A stretch of DNA of 9,078 nucleotides from Clostridiales bacterium. GTDB lineage: Bacteria; Bacillota; Clostridia; Lachnospirales; Lachnospiraceae. Below the pieces are notes generated by a model. The model worked only from the letters and a program-made list of their open reading frames with translations, was not told the DNA's origin and did no database searches. Position numbers and translations under genes: made by a program. Below are positions 1 through 7,066 of this stretch, piece by piece. The number at the start of each line of letters is the position of its first letter. Position 1 is the first letter of the stretch. The DNA lies in the NCBI GenBank assembly GCA_018369015.1, contig JAGZDD010000158.1:1-9078 (forward strand), read 5' to 3'.

Positions 1-59
1 TTTTATCATACAATTATTTTTAGATTTCAGTATGAAAAATTTATGAAAAGACCCATGAA

Positions 60-1919
60 ATGAGCCAGGTGCAGTATAGTACTTATAACCGCTCTTTCCT
101 TCCATCGCTTCGGGCCAATCATTTGATTATTGTGGGAAGTTATGAAGAATTGAATGAGGAGCAGTCAAAATATGTGGATGATTATTTTATGAGGGACGTC
201 TATCCGGTGCTTACGCCTATGGCGGTAGATTCCTCCCGGCCATTTCCTCTTGTGCGCAATAAAACATTAAATATCGGGGCGCTGCTTGGCAGCCATGAGG
301 ATAAAGAGCATTATGACTTTGCCACTGTACAGGTACCCAGCGTCCTTCCAAGAGTTGTGCGTATTCCTTCGGAAAATAAGGAAGATACGACAATTATTCT
401 TTTGGAACAGATTATTGAGAAAAATATCCATAAGCTGTTTTTAAACTATAAGGTATTATGCGCCCATCCTTATCGGATTATCCGAAATGCGGATTTAACG
501 ATTGAGGAAGAAGAAGCTGCGGACCTTCTAATGGAAATCCAAAAACAGCTTAAAAAGCGTCAGTGGGGCGAGGTGATCCGGCTCGAAGCTGAGGAAGGAA
601 TGGATAAACGGCTCCTTAAAATACTCAGGAAAGAGTTTGGGGCAGAGGAAAATTCCATTTATAAAATCAACGGTCCTCTGGATCTTACATTTCTTATGAA
701 GGTGAACGGCCTGGATGGCTTTGACCATCTAAAGTATGAAAAATATATTCCCCAGCCCGTGAAAGAGCTGAACAATGAGGAGGATTTGTTTACGCAAATA
801 CGGCGCCAGGATATTGTCCTCCATCATCCTTACCAAACCTTTGGCCCTGTGGTAGATTTTGTACGCCAGGCGGCAAAGGATCCCAATGTACTGGCCATTA
901 AGCAGACACTTTACCGGGTCAGCGGAAATTCGCCAATTATTGCCTCCCTTGCGGCCGCTGCTGAAAATGGCAAGCAGGTGACAGTTCTTGTGGAGCTTAA
1001 GGCACGCTTTGACGAAGAAAATAATATTCAGTGGGCCAGGGTTCTCGAGAAAGCCGGCTGCCACGTTATTTATGGGCTTGTAGGTCTGAAAACCCACAGT
1101 AAAATTACGCTTGTCGTGCGCCGGGATGAGGATGGCATCCGCAGATATGTCCATCTGGGAACGGGAAACTATAATGACGCTACAGCAAAGCTGTACACCG
1201 ACTTGGGTCTTTTGACATGCCAGGACCCTATCGGAGAGGATGCCACCGCAGTATTTAATATGCTTTCAGGCTATTCGGAGCCACTGCACTGGAATAAGCT
1301 TCTTGTAGCCCCGCTGTGGCTTAGGAGCCGGTTTTTAGAGCTTATTGGCAGAGAAACGGCGAATGCCCGGGAAGGAAAGCCGGCGCATATTATTGCAAAG
1401 GTAAATTCTTTGTGCGACGCACAGATTATTAGCGCTCTTTACGAGGCATCTGGCGCCGGGGTAAAGATTGAGCTTATTGTCCGGGGAATCTGCTGTCTTA
1501 AAGCAGGCATTAAAGGTGTCAGTGAAAATATATCCGTGCGCTCTATTGTTGGGAATTTCCTGGAGCATGCCCGAATTTTTTATTTCTATAATAACGGCTT
1601 TGAGGAGGTTTATATGGGAAGCGCGGACTGGATGCCGAGAAATCTGGATAAGCGCGTGGAAATTACCTTCCCTGTAGAGGACGAGGCTTGTAAACGCAAG
1701 GTTATGGATGTTCTTAAAATCCAGCTTGAAGATAATGTTAAGGCGCACATCCTTAAGCCGGATGGTACCTATGAGAAAGTAGACAAACGGGGAAAGACTC
1801 TCATATGTGCCCAGGATTATTTTTGCGCTCAGGCTAAAGCAGAGGCCGCAGGAGAGGAAACAGACGAGCTAAAAAGGGTATTTGAACCAATGTACCATGA
1901 GGAGGATGGAAGCCGTTGA
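60..1919 (+). CDS. ppk: Polyphosphate kinase 1, lacking the N-terminal domain (5'-truncated)
   Basis: PPK1 reversibly transfers the gamma-phosphate of ATP onto polyphosphate and works through a phospho-histidine. The body is well conserved: QYSTYNR and the head domain at about residues 5-225, then the two phospholipase-D-like catalytic domains. The autophosphorylated histidine is H346 (GLKTHSK), the second active-site histidine is H503 (FLEHARIF), and ADWMPRNLDKRVEI follows. The ORF is 619 aa, while family members are usually about 690-720. The missing part is the N-terminal helical domain, including the usual ELSWLxFNxRVL and NLDEF motifs. The frame stays coding-like upstream of ATG-60, reading KIYEKTHE from base 36, as PPK1 does just before QYSTYNR. 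It then hits TGA at 33-35 and TAG at 21-23. No good Shine-Dalgarno precedes ATG-60, so this start is nominal. Identity is near certain. Whether the gene is functional, disrupted or cut by an assembly break is open. Confidence 0.9.
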   Translation: MSQVQYSTYNRSFLPSLRANHLIIVGSYEELNEEQSKYVDDYFMRDVYPVLTPMAVDSSRPFPLVRNKTLNIGALLGSHEDKEHYDFATVQVPSVLPRVVRIPSENKEDTTIILLEQIIEKNIHKLFLNYKVLCAHPYRIIRNADLTIEEEEAADLLMEIQKQLKKRQWGEVIRLEAEEGMDKRLLKILRKEFGAEENSIYKINGPLDLTFLMKVNGLDGFDHLKYEKYIPQPVKELNNEEDLFTQIRRQDIVLHHPYQTFGPVVDFVRQAAKDPNVLAIKQTLYRVSGNSPIIASLAAAAENGKQVTVLVELKARFDEENNIQWARVLEKAGCHVIYGLVGLKTHSKITLVVRRDEDGIRRYVHLGTGNYNDATAKLYTDLGLLTCQDPIGEDATAVFNMLSGYSEPLHWNKLLVAPLWLRSRFLELIGRETANAREGKPAHIIAKVNSLCDAQIISALYEASGAGVKIELIVRGICCLKAGIKGVSENISVRSIVGNFLEHARIFYFYNNGFEEVYMGSADWMPRNLDKRVEITFPVEDEACKRKVMDVLKIQLEDNVKAHILKPDGTYEKVDKRGKTLICAQDYFCAQAKAEAAGEETDELKRVFEPMYHEEDGSR

Positions 1920-2740
1920 CACAGGGGAGAGGAATCATTGAACGCAGTATCAGCAGTGTTTATGACCATCTGACCAATGTTGAAAAAAATATTGCCGATT
2001 TCTTTTTGAAAAATACGGAGGATTTCCATTTTTCATCAAAAAATATATCATCCCGGCTTTATGTTTCGGAAGCATCGTTATCCCGGTTCGCAAAAAAATG
2101 CGGATATAAAGGCTTTAGGGAGTTTATCTATGAGTATGACAGAGAATTTCATTTTACAAAGCAAAAGAACCGTTTTAACCGGGTGACAAAACAGGTGGCG
2201 GATATTTACCAGGAGCTGCTTGACAAGAACCTCCGTCTTGTGGATGAGGCCCAGATGGAGAGGATTGCGAAAATATTGACCCGTGCCGGCCGTATTTTTG
2301 TGTATGGCATGGGTAGCTCCGGGTTTGCGGCAAAAGAGTTTTCTCTGCGTTTTATGAGGCTTGGACTGTATATGGAAGCGGTGACAGACGCCCACATTAT
2401 GAAAATAAATGCAGCCCTTGCCACAGAACAAACGCTGATTATTGCCGTGAGCTTAAGCGGAACAACGCGTGAAATTATGGATGCTGTCAAAATTGCCGGC
2501 AGACAGGGAGCGGCTATACTTTTGATTACAGCTAACCCCGATTTGGAACTGCTGAATGTATGCAGTGAAATTTTACTGGTTGCGGGGATGAAGGATCTGG
2601 ATTATGGAATTATGATTTCACCTCAGTTTCCGATCCTCGTAATGACGGATATATTTTTTGCGTATTATCTGAATACCGATTATTATAAGAAGGCTGCCCT
2701 GCACACAGAAACGGTTTCTGTGCTCAGGGATAGCCATTGA
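1916..2740 (+). CDS. RpiR/MurR-family transcriptional regulator (HTH + SIS domain)
   Basis: This 274-aa protein has RpiR-family architecture. An N-terminal HTH_6-type domain covers about residues 1-75, with the helix-turn-helix near residues 41-62 (SSKNISSRLYVSEASLSRFAKK). A SIS sugar-phosphate-binding domain covers about 117-250, with YGMGSSGFAAKEF at 130-142 and SLSGTTREI at 179-187. Family members bind DNA and respond to phosphorylated sugars. The start is TTG at 1916, sharing TTGA with the ppk stop, with AGGAGG at 1900-1905 ten bases upstream. The ATG at 1906 is in another frame and stops after 11 codons. The overlap suggests translational coupling to ppk. The gene converges on nagA with only 7 bp between stop codons. 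The nag genes next door make GlcNAc-6-P or GlcN-6-P a likely effector, but that is inference. Activator or repressor role cannot be read from the sequence. Confidence 0.9.
   Translation: MTQGRGIIERSISSVYDHLTNVEKNIADFFLKNTEDFHFSSKNISSRLYVSEASLSRFAKKCGYKGFREFIYEYDREFHFTKQKNRFNRVTKQVADIYQELLDKNLRLVDEAQMERIAKILTRAGRIFVYGMGSSGFAAKEFSLRFMRLGLYMEAVTDAHIMKINAALATEQTLIIAVSLSGTTREIMDAVKIAGRQGAAILLITANPDLELLNVCSEILLVAGMKDLDYGIMISPQFPILVMTDIFFAYYLNTDYYKKAALHTETVSVLRDSH
2704..2722. repeat. 19-bp perfect palindrome inside the 3' end of the RpiR gene
   Basis: CACAGAAAC-G-GTTTCTGTG is a perfect palindrome around one central base. It lies in codons 264-269 of the regulator, about 25 bp from the convergent nagA stop. 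As RNA it could form a 7-bp hairpin with a 5-nt loop on either strand. No T-tract follows on either strand, so it is not a standard intrinsic terminator. Possible roles are a protein-binding site or a 3'-end processing hairpin; chance is also possible. Confidence 0.5.
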
Positions 2741-2747
2741 TTCGATT

Positions 2748-3941
2748 TTATATGCGGTTTCCGTTGAGATAGACGGATACCGTATCAAGCTCACTGTTTA
2801 ATAAAACAATGTTTGCTGTTTTGCCTGGCTCAATACTGCCGTAATGGTCATAAATACCGATTTCCTTTGCAGGATTTACGGCGGCGCATTTGACTGCGCT
2901 TGCCAGAGGGATTCCCATTGTTTTAACAAGGATCCTTAAGCAGTCCATGAGATTTGTCGCAGAGCCTGCGATCGTGCCGTCCTCTAATGTGGCAAGATTG
3001 CCCCGGACGGTAACAGGAAGGCCGCCGAGAGAATACTGTCCATCGGGCATACCGGTCGCTTCCATACTGTCGCTGATTAAAATAATCCGGTCATCTCCAA
3101 ACATTTTGAAGGTCGCACGCACAGTCGCAGGATGGATATGTACGCCGTCGCATATCAGCTCTACATGGCAGGCATCATTTTCACATGCGGCGCCAATGAC
3201 ACCGGGAGCCCGATGGGATAATGGCGGCATCGCATTGTAAAGATGGGTGACATGCCGTGCGCCGCGGCGGATTGCCTGGCTGGCAATATCATAACCGGCT
3301 GTTGTATGGGCAATGGAAATAACGACATCATCCTTTAAAGTATCGATAAATTCCATGGCGCCAGGTTCTTCCGGGGCAATGGCGATCGTACGGACGAGGT
3401 TTTTTGAGGCTTTATAGAGCTCCCGGAACATATCAATATCTGGCTGATGAATAAATGCAGGATTTTGGGCGCCTTTCTTTGCCATGGAAATGAAAGGCCC
3501 CTCCAAGTTAATTCCTGTAAGCTCAGCTTTTTTGTAAAGCCCGCCGCCCTTTGCGGCTTTTTTTATTTCTTCTTTTTGGACATGGCGGTAATCGGCTGCC
3601 GCAGTACATATTTGTAAAAGCGTTTCACGGGAGAGCGTCATCGTTGCCGGACAAATCGTTGTAATACCCTGGCTGGCCTCATAGGCACTCATAATATCAA
3701 AAGCCTCTGCTGTGCCTTCACAGAAATCATGGCCCATACAGCCGTGGAAATGCATGTCTGTAAGGCCCGGGATGGCATAAAGCCCTTTTGCGTCAACGAT
3801 TTCTTCATCAGGATAAAGGCTTTTAAGCTCATGGTCCGGGCAGGCGTCAATGACATCGGAAATAACTAAGCCTTTAATAACAATTGTTTTTTTCTCAAAA
3901 GAACCATGGACCATAAAAACATCTGCATTTTTAATAATCAA
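2748..3941 (-). CDS. nagA: N-acetylglucosamine-6-phosphate deacetylase
   Basis: NagA removes acetate from GlcNAc-6-P to give glucosamine-6-P, in the cytoplasm, during amino-sugar catabolism and cell-wall recycling. At 397 aa it has the usual family length. It shows the amidohydrolase signatures in order: GLTDMHFHG with the HxH pair H64/H66, metal-ligand glutamate E147 in NLEGPF, H212 (SIAHTTAGYD), H233 (VTHLYNAMPP), the LICDGVHIHP segment, and catalytic aspartate D291 (ISDSMEATGMPDG). The start is TTG at 3941-3939: GAGGTG sits 7 bases upstream on the minus strand and translation begins MIIKNADVF, a normal NagA beginning. It is the second gene of a nagB-nagA unit, 167 bp after nagB. No dedicated terminator is visible between its stop and the convergent regulator, so the two transcripts may overlap. 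Confidence 0.96.
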   Translation of the reverse strand: MIIKNADVFMVHGSFEKKTIVIKGLVISDVIDACPDHELKSLYPDEEIVDAKGLYAIPGLTDMHFHGCMGHDFCEGTAEAFDIMSAYEASQGITTICPATMTLSRETLLQICTAAADYRHVQKEEIKKAAKGGGLYKKAELTGINLEGPFISMAKKGAQNPAFIHQPDIDMFRELYKASKNLVRTIAIAPEEPGAMEFIDTLKDDVVISIAHTTAGYDIASQAIRRGARHVTHLYNAMPPLSHRAPGVIGAACENDACHVELICDGVHIHPATVRATFKMFGDDRIILISDSMEATGMPDGQYSLGGLPVTVRGNLATLEDGTIAGSATNLMDCLRILVKTMGIPLASAVKCAAVNPAKEIGIYDHYGSIEPGKTANIVLLNSELDTVSVYLNGNRI

Positions 3942-3959
3942 AATAAATCACCTCTTTAA

Positions 3960-4107
3960 CGTGCGGCGCCGTTTTGCCTTCCTGCGTCATTGCACCGCGC
4001 AGTATGAACTTTCAGTAACTATTCAGCTATGGGGCTGAGGAAGGAAAAAACTCGGAGCAATTCTGGCTTTCATCCGTGGTAGTGACGCGCTAAGCACGGC
4101 ATGAAAG
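3960..4107. repeat. Palindrome-rich spacer between nagB and nagA
   Basis: The spacer is built from several inverted repeats. (a) CTTTCAT-CCGTG at 4067-4078 pairs with CACGG-c-ATGAAAG at 4095-4107, a 12-bp stem with one bulged base and a 16-nt loop. On the minus strand it starts one base after the nagB stop. (b) GTTTTGCCTTCCT at 3971-3983 pairs with 4038-4051 around one small internal loop, enclosing about 54 nt. (c) TCAGC/GCTGA at 4023-4027 and 4034-4038 is a small stem partly exclusive with (b). No start codon with a ribosome binding site stands out here, and (a) is not followed by a T-run on the minus strand. The layout resembles a dispersed intergenic palindromic element. It may stabilise or process the nagB-nagA mRNA, or reduce nagA expression. 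Confidence 0.6.
4036..4072 (+). repeat. Dispersed repeat, copy A (partner at 8106-8141, opposite strand)
   Basis: This 37-nt segment, from TGAGGA to GGCTTTCA, matches the reverse complement of 8106-8141 at about 31 of 37 positions with one indel. The longest identical run is GGAAAAAACTCGG, followed by GCAA and GGCTTTCA. In this copy the A-rich part pairs with 3971-3983; in the other copy it pairs with its own neighbour. Two noncoding copies 4 kb apart suggest a genome-wide repeat family. Confidence 0.65.
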
Positions 4108-4108
4108 T

Positions 4109-4840
4109 TTACTGTGGGATTTTTGAAAGTGCTGCTTCATCTCCGACGATGGTTACATCATTATGCATTTGGAGGATAGAAGCGGGAACCTCAGGAGTCA
4201 CCGGGCCGAAAAAGGCCTTGGCAACAATCTCTGACTTGTCTTCACCGCTGACAACAACGAGGATTTTCTTTGCCTGCATGATTGTTTTGATTCCCATAGT
4301 ATATGCATATCTGGGAACATCCTTCGGGTTGTCAAAAAGCCGGGAATTAGCGTCAATGGTACTCTGGGTAAGGGCAATAAGGTGGGTTTCCTTTTCAAAA
4401 GCCTCGTCAGGCTCATTAAAGCCGATATGGCCGTTGTGGCCCAGCCCTAATAATTGGAGATCAATGCCGCCCATAGAATGGATAATGCTGTTGTAGCGGC
4501 GGCATTCCTCCTCATCATCGACTGCCATGCCGTTGGGCAGGTGCGTATTATGAATATCAATATTGACATGCTTAAAAAGATTTTCATTCATAAAGTAAGC
4601 ATAACTTTGCACATTATCCCGTGTGAGGCCTTTATATTCATCCAGATTAATTGTTTTGACCTCTGCAAAATCCAGATCTCCCTTATTGTACCAGTCGATA
4701 AGCTGTTTATATGTACCGATGGGAGAGGAGCCGGTGGCAAGTCCGAGGACACAATTCGGTTTCATAATAATCTGTGCGGAGATGATATTGGCCGCTTTGC
4801 GGCTCATGTCCTTATAATCCTTTGCTCTGTAAATTCTCAT
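4109..4840 (-). CDS. nagB: Glucosamine-6-phosphate deaminase
   Basis: NagB converts glucosamine-6-P to fructose-6-P plus ammonia, feeding amino sugars into glycolysis. The 243-aa protein has the SIS-like/isomerase fold signatures: phosphate-binding LGLATGSSP at 32-40, NLDEY with catalytic D67, and LGLGHNGHIGFNEP with catalytic H138. N136 stands where E. coli NagB has Asp141; Asn is also found in short Firmicutes enzymes such as that of Bacillus subtilis. The length fits the short Gram-positive class rather than the 266-aa allosteric E. coli type. ATG at 4840-4838 is preceded by AAAGGGG about 10 bases upstream on the minus strand. It is the promoter-proximal gene of the nagB-nagA unit, and a likely promoter lies 70-100 bp upstream. 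The adjacent RpiR-type regulator is a candidate controller. Confidence 0.97.
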   Translation of the reverse strand: MRIYRAKDYKDMSRKAANIISAQIIMKPNCVLGLATGSSPIGTYKQLIDWYNKGDLDFAEVKTINLDEYKGLTRDNVQSYAYFMNENLFKHVNIDIHNTHLPNGMAVDDEEECRRYNSIIHSMGGIDLQLLGLGHNGHIGFNEPDEAFEKETHLIALTQSTIDANSRLFDNPKDVPRYAYTMGIKTIMQAKKILVVVSGEDKSEIVAKAFFGPVTPEVPASILQMHNDVTIVGDEAALSKIPQ

Positions 4841-4909
4841 AAATAAAAGACCCCTTTCGTTTGTGTGTGATGATTGTCATGCAGACCCTCGACATCGTTT
4901 TATAATTGT

Positions 4910-4938
4910 ATTATAAAGCTTTAATTAAGGAAAAGTAA
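4910..4938 (-). promoter_or_regulatory. Candidate nagB promoter with overlapping palindromes
   Basis: On the minus strand a perfect TATAAT (4915-4910) follows a weak -35-like TTACTT (4938-4933) at 17 bp. The region also holds stacked palindromes: TATAAT-aca-ATTATA around the -10 (4901-4915), AAAGCTTT (4916-4923) and TTAATTAA (4921-4928). A weak -35 with dyads over the core promoter suits a regulated promoter, and the nearby RpiR protein could bind here. The -10 is convincing; the -35 and operator role are tentative. Confidence 0.5.
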
Positions 4939-4940
4939 GG

Positions 4941-5057
4941 GGGACCTGGCGTTTTGGTGTTACTTTCAAAAGCCCCGCGGATTTTTGTGGCAGCCGGGAG
5001 GGTACTTTCAGGGCTTCAAAGAACAAAGAGTTTTGCTGCAGCGCGATCCAAAGCGAA
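4941..5057. other. Intergenic stretch with short related segments, no gene
   Basis: I see no gene here. Two similar segments, TTACTTTCAAAAGCCCC (4960-4976) and GTACTTTCAGGGCTTC (5002-5017), lie 42 bp apart, and AAGCCC/GGGCTT (4970-4975, 5011-5016) could pair. On the minus strand, AAAACTCTTTG followed by TTTGAAGCCC loosely echoes the loop side of the hairpin at 8089-8139. It may be a degraded member of the same repeat family, but the match is weak. Confidence 0.3.
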
Positions 5058-5103
5058 GCTTTTTTATTTCATAGGAAAACAATTTCCTATGAAATAAAAA
5101 AGC
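5058..5103. repeat. Perfect 21-bp inverted repeat with 4-nt loop
   Basis: Bases 5058-5078 are the exact reverse complement of 5083-5103, separated by ACAA. The arm reads GCTTTTTTATTTC then ATAGGAAA. Both arms begin with GC plus a T-run when read 5' to 3', so the hairpin is the same on both strands. Its right arm (5096-5101) doubles as the T-tract of the typA terminator, so the two structures are fused. Perfect arms of this length are rarely kept by chance. It could be a small mobile palindrome inserted at the terminator T-tract, or part of a double terminator insulating nagB from typA. Confidence 0.85.
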
Positions 5104-5124
5104 CTGCGGCATAAAGCCACAGGC
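5096..5124 (-). terminator. Intrinsic terminator of typA
   Basis: On the minus strand GCCTGTGGC pairs with GCCGCAGGC across a TTTAT loop (9 bp with one G-U), followed directly by TTTTTT. It lies 22 bp past the typA stop codon and is a textbook Rho-independent terminator. It should separate typA from the nagB transcript, which starts about 190 bp further on. Confidence 0.9.
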
Positions 5125-5145
5125 AGAACGTAAAGCACCGCAATA

Positions 5146-6972
5146 TTATTTCCGGTTAGCGCGCATACGCATTTTAGAGTCCAGAATCTTTTTACGGATA
5201 CGGATATTTTTCGGAGTTACCTCCACAAGCTCATCATTTTCGATAAAATCAAGAGCCTGCTCAAGGCTTAAAATTTTAGGCGGAGTAAGCTTTAGGGCGT
5301 CATCAGAGCCGGAAGCCCGGGTATTTGTAAGCTGTTTGCGTTTGCAAACATTAATTTCAATATCGTCGCCCTTAGGATTCTGGCCTACAACCATTCCCTG
5401 GTAAACTTTTTCACCGGGGCCTACAAAAAGAATCCCGCGTTCCTGGGCATTGTATAAGCCGTAGGTAATTGTTTCGCCCGATTCAAAAGCAATAAGGGAG
5501 CCTGTCTGACGGTAGGCAATATCGCCTTTATATGGGCCATAGCCGTTAAATAATGTATTAAGAATACCATTTCCTTTTGTGTCCGTCATAAACTCGCCGC
5601 GATAACCGATAAGGCCTCTGGCAGGAATGTTAAATTCAAGACGGGAATATCCGCCGCTGGCCTTGCTCATGCCGGACAGCTCACCTTTGCGGTAGCTGAG
5701 CTTTTCAATGACAATACCTGTAAATTCTTCGGGAACATCAATGACAGCGATCTCCATTGGTTCAAGAAGATGCCCCTTTTCGTCGTGCTTATAAAGCACC
5801 TCAGCTTTACTTACAGCAAATTCATAGCCTTCGCGGCGCATATTTTCAATAAGCACAGACAAATGAAGCTCACCGCGGCCGGAAACCTTAAAGCAGTCCG
5901 TATTTTCGGTTTCCTCAACGCGGAGGCTGACGTCGGTATTTAACTCTCTGAAAAGGCGGTCACGCAAATGTCTGGATGTAATGAACTTTCCCTCCTGACC
6001 GGCCAGAGGGCTGTCATTGACCATAAACTGCATGGCGATCGTCGGTTCGGAAATTTTCTGGAACGGAATTGGCTCCGGGTGATCCACAGAGCAGAGCGTG
6101 TCGCCGATATGAATATCCGCAATACCGGAAATAGCTACAATAGCGCCGACGGTGGCTTTTTCTACCTCTACTTTTTTTAGGCCGTCAAACTCGTAGAGCT
6201 TGCTGATTTTTACTTTACGGAACTTATCTGAATCATGGGCATTGACAATGATAGCGTCCTGGTTGACACGGATCGTTCCGTTGCTGACCTTGCCGACACC
6301 AATGCGGCCCACATATTCATTATAATCAATCGTACTGATAAGCACCTGGGTATCAGCGTCCGGATCACCTTCCGGGGCTGGAATATGATTAATAATCGTT
6401 TCAAATAATGGCTGCATATCCTTAGCCTCATCCGACATTTCAAGAACTGCAACGCCGGATTTTGCCGAAGCAAAGACAAAAGGGCAGTCAAGCTGTTCGT
6501 CCGAGGCATCAAGGTCGATGAGCAGCTCTAATACCTCGTCGATGACCTCATCCGGCCGGGCTTCAGGGCGGTCGATTTTGTTGACACATACAATCACAGA
6601 CAGGTTCAGCTCCAGAGCTTTTTTCAAAACAAATTTTGTCTGGGGCATAGGGCCTTCAAAGGCATCGACAACAAGCACAACACCGTCGACCATTTTTAGG
6701 ACGCGTTCGACCTCGCCGCCAAAATCAGCATGGCCCGGTGTGTCAATAATATTAATTTTTACGTCCTTGTAAAAAACAGCCGTATTTTTAGAGAGGATTG
6801 TGATCCCGCGTTCTCTTTCAATATCATTGGAATCCATCACCCGCTCCTGAACAACCTGATTAGAACGGAAAACACCGCTTTGCTTCAAAAGCTCATCGAC
6901 AAGCGTTGTTTTACCATGGTCAACGTGGGCTATAATGGCAATATTTCGTATATCTTCCCGTTTTATATTCAT
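5146..6972 (-). CDS. typA: Ribosome-associated translational GTPase TypA/BipA
   Basis: TypA/BipA is an EF-G-like GTPase that binds the ribosome and supports 50S assembly and growth under cold or other stress. The 608-aa length is typical. GTPase motifs are all present: G1 AHVDHGKTT (15-23), G2 RGITI (55-59), G3 DTPGHADFGG (77-86), G4 NKID (131-134) and G5 SAK (169-171). EF-Tu domain 2-like and EF-G domain III/V-like regions follow, then the TypA-specific C-terminal domain (GLIGYRGEFMTDTKG, NAQERGILFVGPGEKVYQGM, and the RKKILDSKMRMRANRK tail). EF-G domain IV is absent, as expected for the family. ATG at 6972-6970 has AAGGAAGG about 8 bases upstream. The gene stands alone with its own promoter, leader hairpins and terminator. 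Confidence 0.98.
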   Translation of the reverse strand: MNIKREDIRNIAIIAHVDHGKTTLVDELLKQSGVFRSNQVVQERVMDSNDIERERGITILSKNTAVFYKDVKINIIDTPGHADFGGEVERVLKMVDGVVLVVDAFEGPMPQTKFVLKKALELNLSVIVCVNKIDRPEARPDEVIDEVLELLIDLDASDEQLDCPFVFASAKSGVAVLEMSDEAKDMQPLFETIINHIPAPEGDPDADTQVLISTIDYNEYVGRIGVGKVSNGTIRVNQDAIIVNAHDSDKFRKVKISKLYEFDGLKKVEVEKATVGAIVAISGIADIHIGDTLCSVDHPEPIPFQKISEPTIAMQFMVNDSPLAGQEGKFITSRHLRDRLFRELNTDVSLRVEETENTDCFKVSGRGELHLSVLIENMRREGYEFAVSKAEVLYKHDEKGHLLEPMEIAVIDVPEEFTGIVIEKLSYRKGELSGMSKASGGYSRLEFNIPARGLIGYRGEFMTDTKGNGILNTLFNGYGPYKGDIAYRQTGSLIAFESGETITYGLYNAQERGILFVGPGEKVYQGMVVGQNPKGDDIEINVCKRKQLTNTRASGSDDALKLTPPKILSLEQALDFIENDELVEVTPKNIRIRKKILDSKMRMRANRK

Positions 6973-6995
6973 AAATAATCCTTCCTTCGTGATTT

Positions 6996-7009
6996 CCGGC
7001 AGCCGCCGG
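6996..7009 (-). promoter_or_regulatory. Small GC-rich hairpin near the typA ribosome binding site
   Basis: CCGGC and GCCGG pair around a 4-nt loop in the typA leader, 10 bases or so upstream of the ribosome binding site on the minus strand. With the larger hairpin further upstream it makes the leader clearly structured. The stem is only 5 bp, so its role is uncertain. Confidence 0.35.
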
Positions 7010-7022
7010 AGGTGACATAAAC

Positions 7023-7050
7023 AAAAATAGCCGTAAGAGCGCTGGCTATT
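7023..7050 (-). terminator. Terminator-like hairpin in the typA leader (possible attenuator)
   Basis: On the minus strand AATAGCC (7050-7044) and GGCTATT (7032-7026) form a 7-bp stem around an 11-nt loop, followed by a T-rich run (TTTTTGTTT counting the last stem bases). It lies downstream of the predicted typA promoter and about 50 bp upstream of the start codon, so transcription of typA must pass through it. That position suggests a leader attenuator. The alternative, a terminator for an upstream minus-strand gene, lacks such a gene here because the neighbour is on the plus strand. Confidence 0.45.
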
Positions 7051-7066
7051 ATCTCACAACTTTTTC

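Noticed and set aside
729..1748. Minus-strand ORFs of 141 and 137 aa within ppk
   Set aside because: They are opposite a strongly conserved coding frame, with no protein-like motifs or start signals.
1906..1941. ATG at 1906 as the start of the regulator
   Set aside because: It is in another frame and terminates after 11 codons; TTG-1916 is in frame with the RpiR domain.
4101..4846. Plus-strand ORFs of 131, 130 and 64 aa
   Set aside because: They lie antisense within nagB, lack credible ribosome binding sites and show no recognisable protein features; they are shadows of nagB codon bias.
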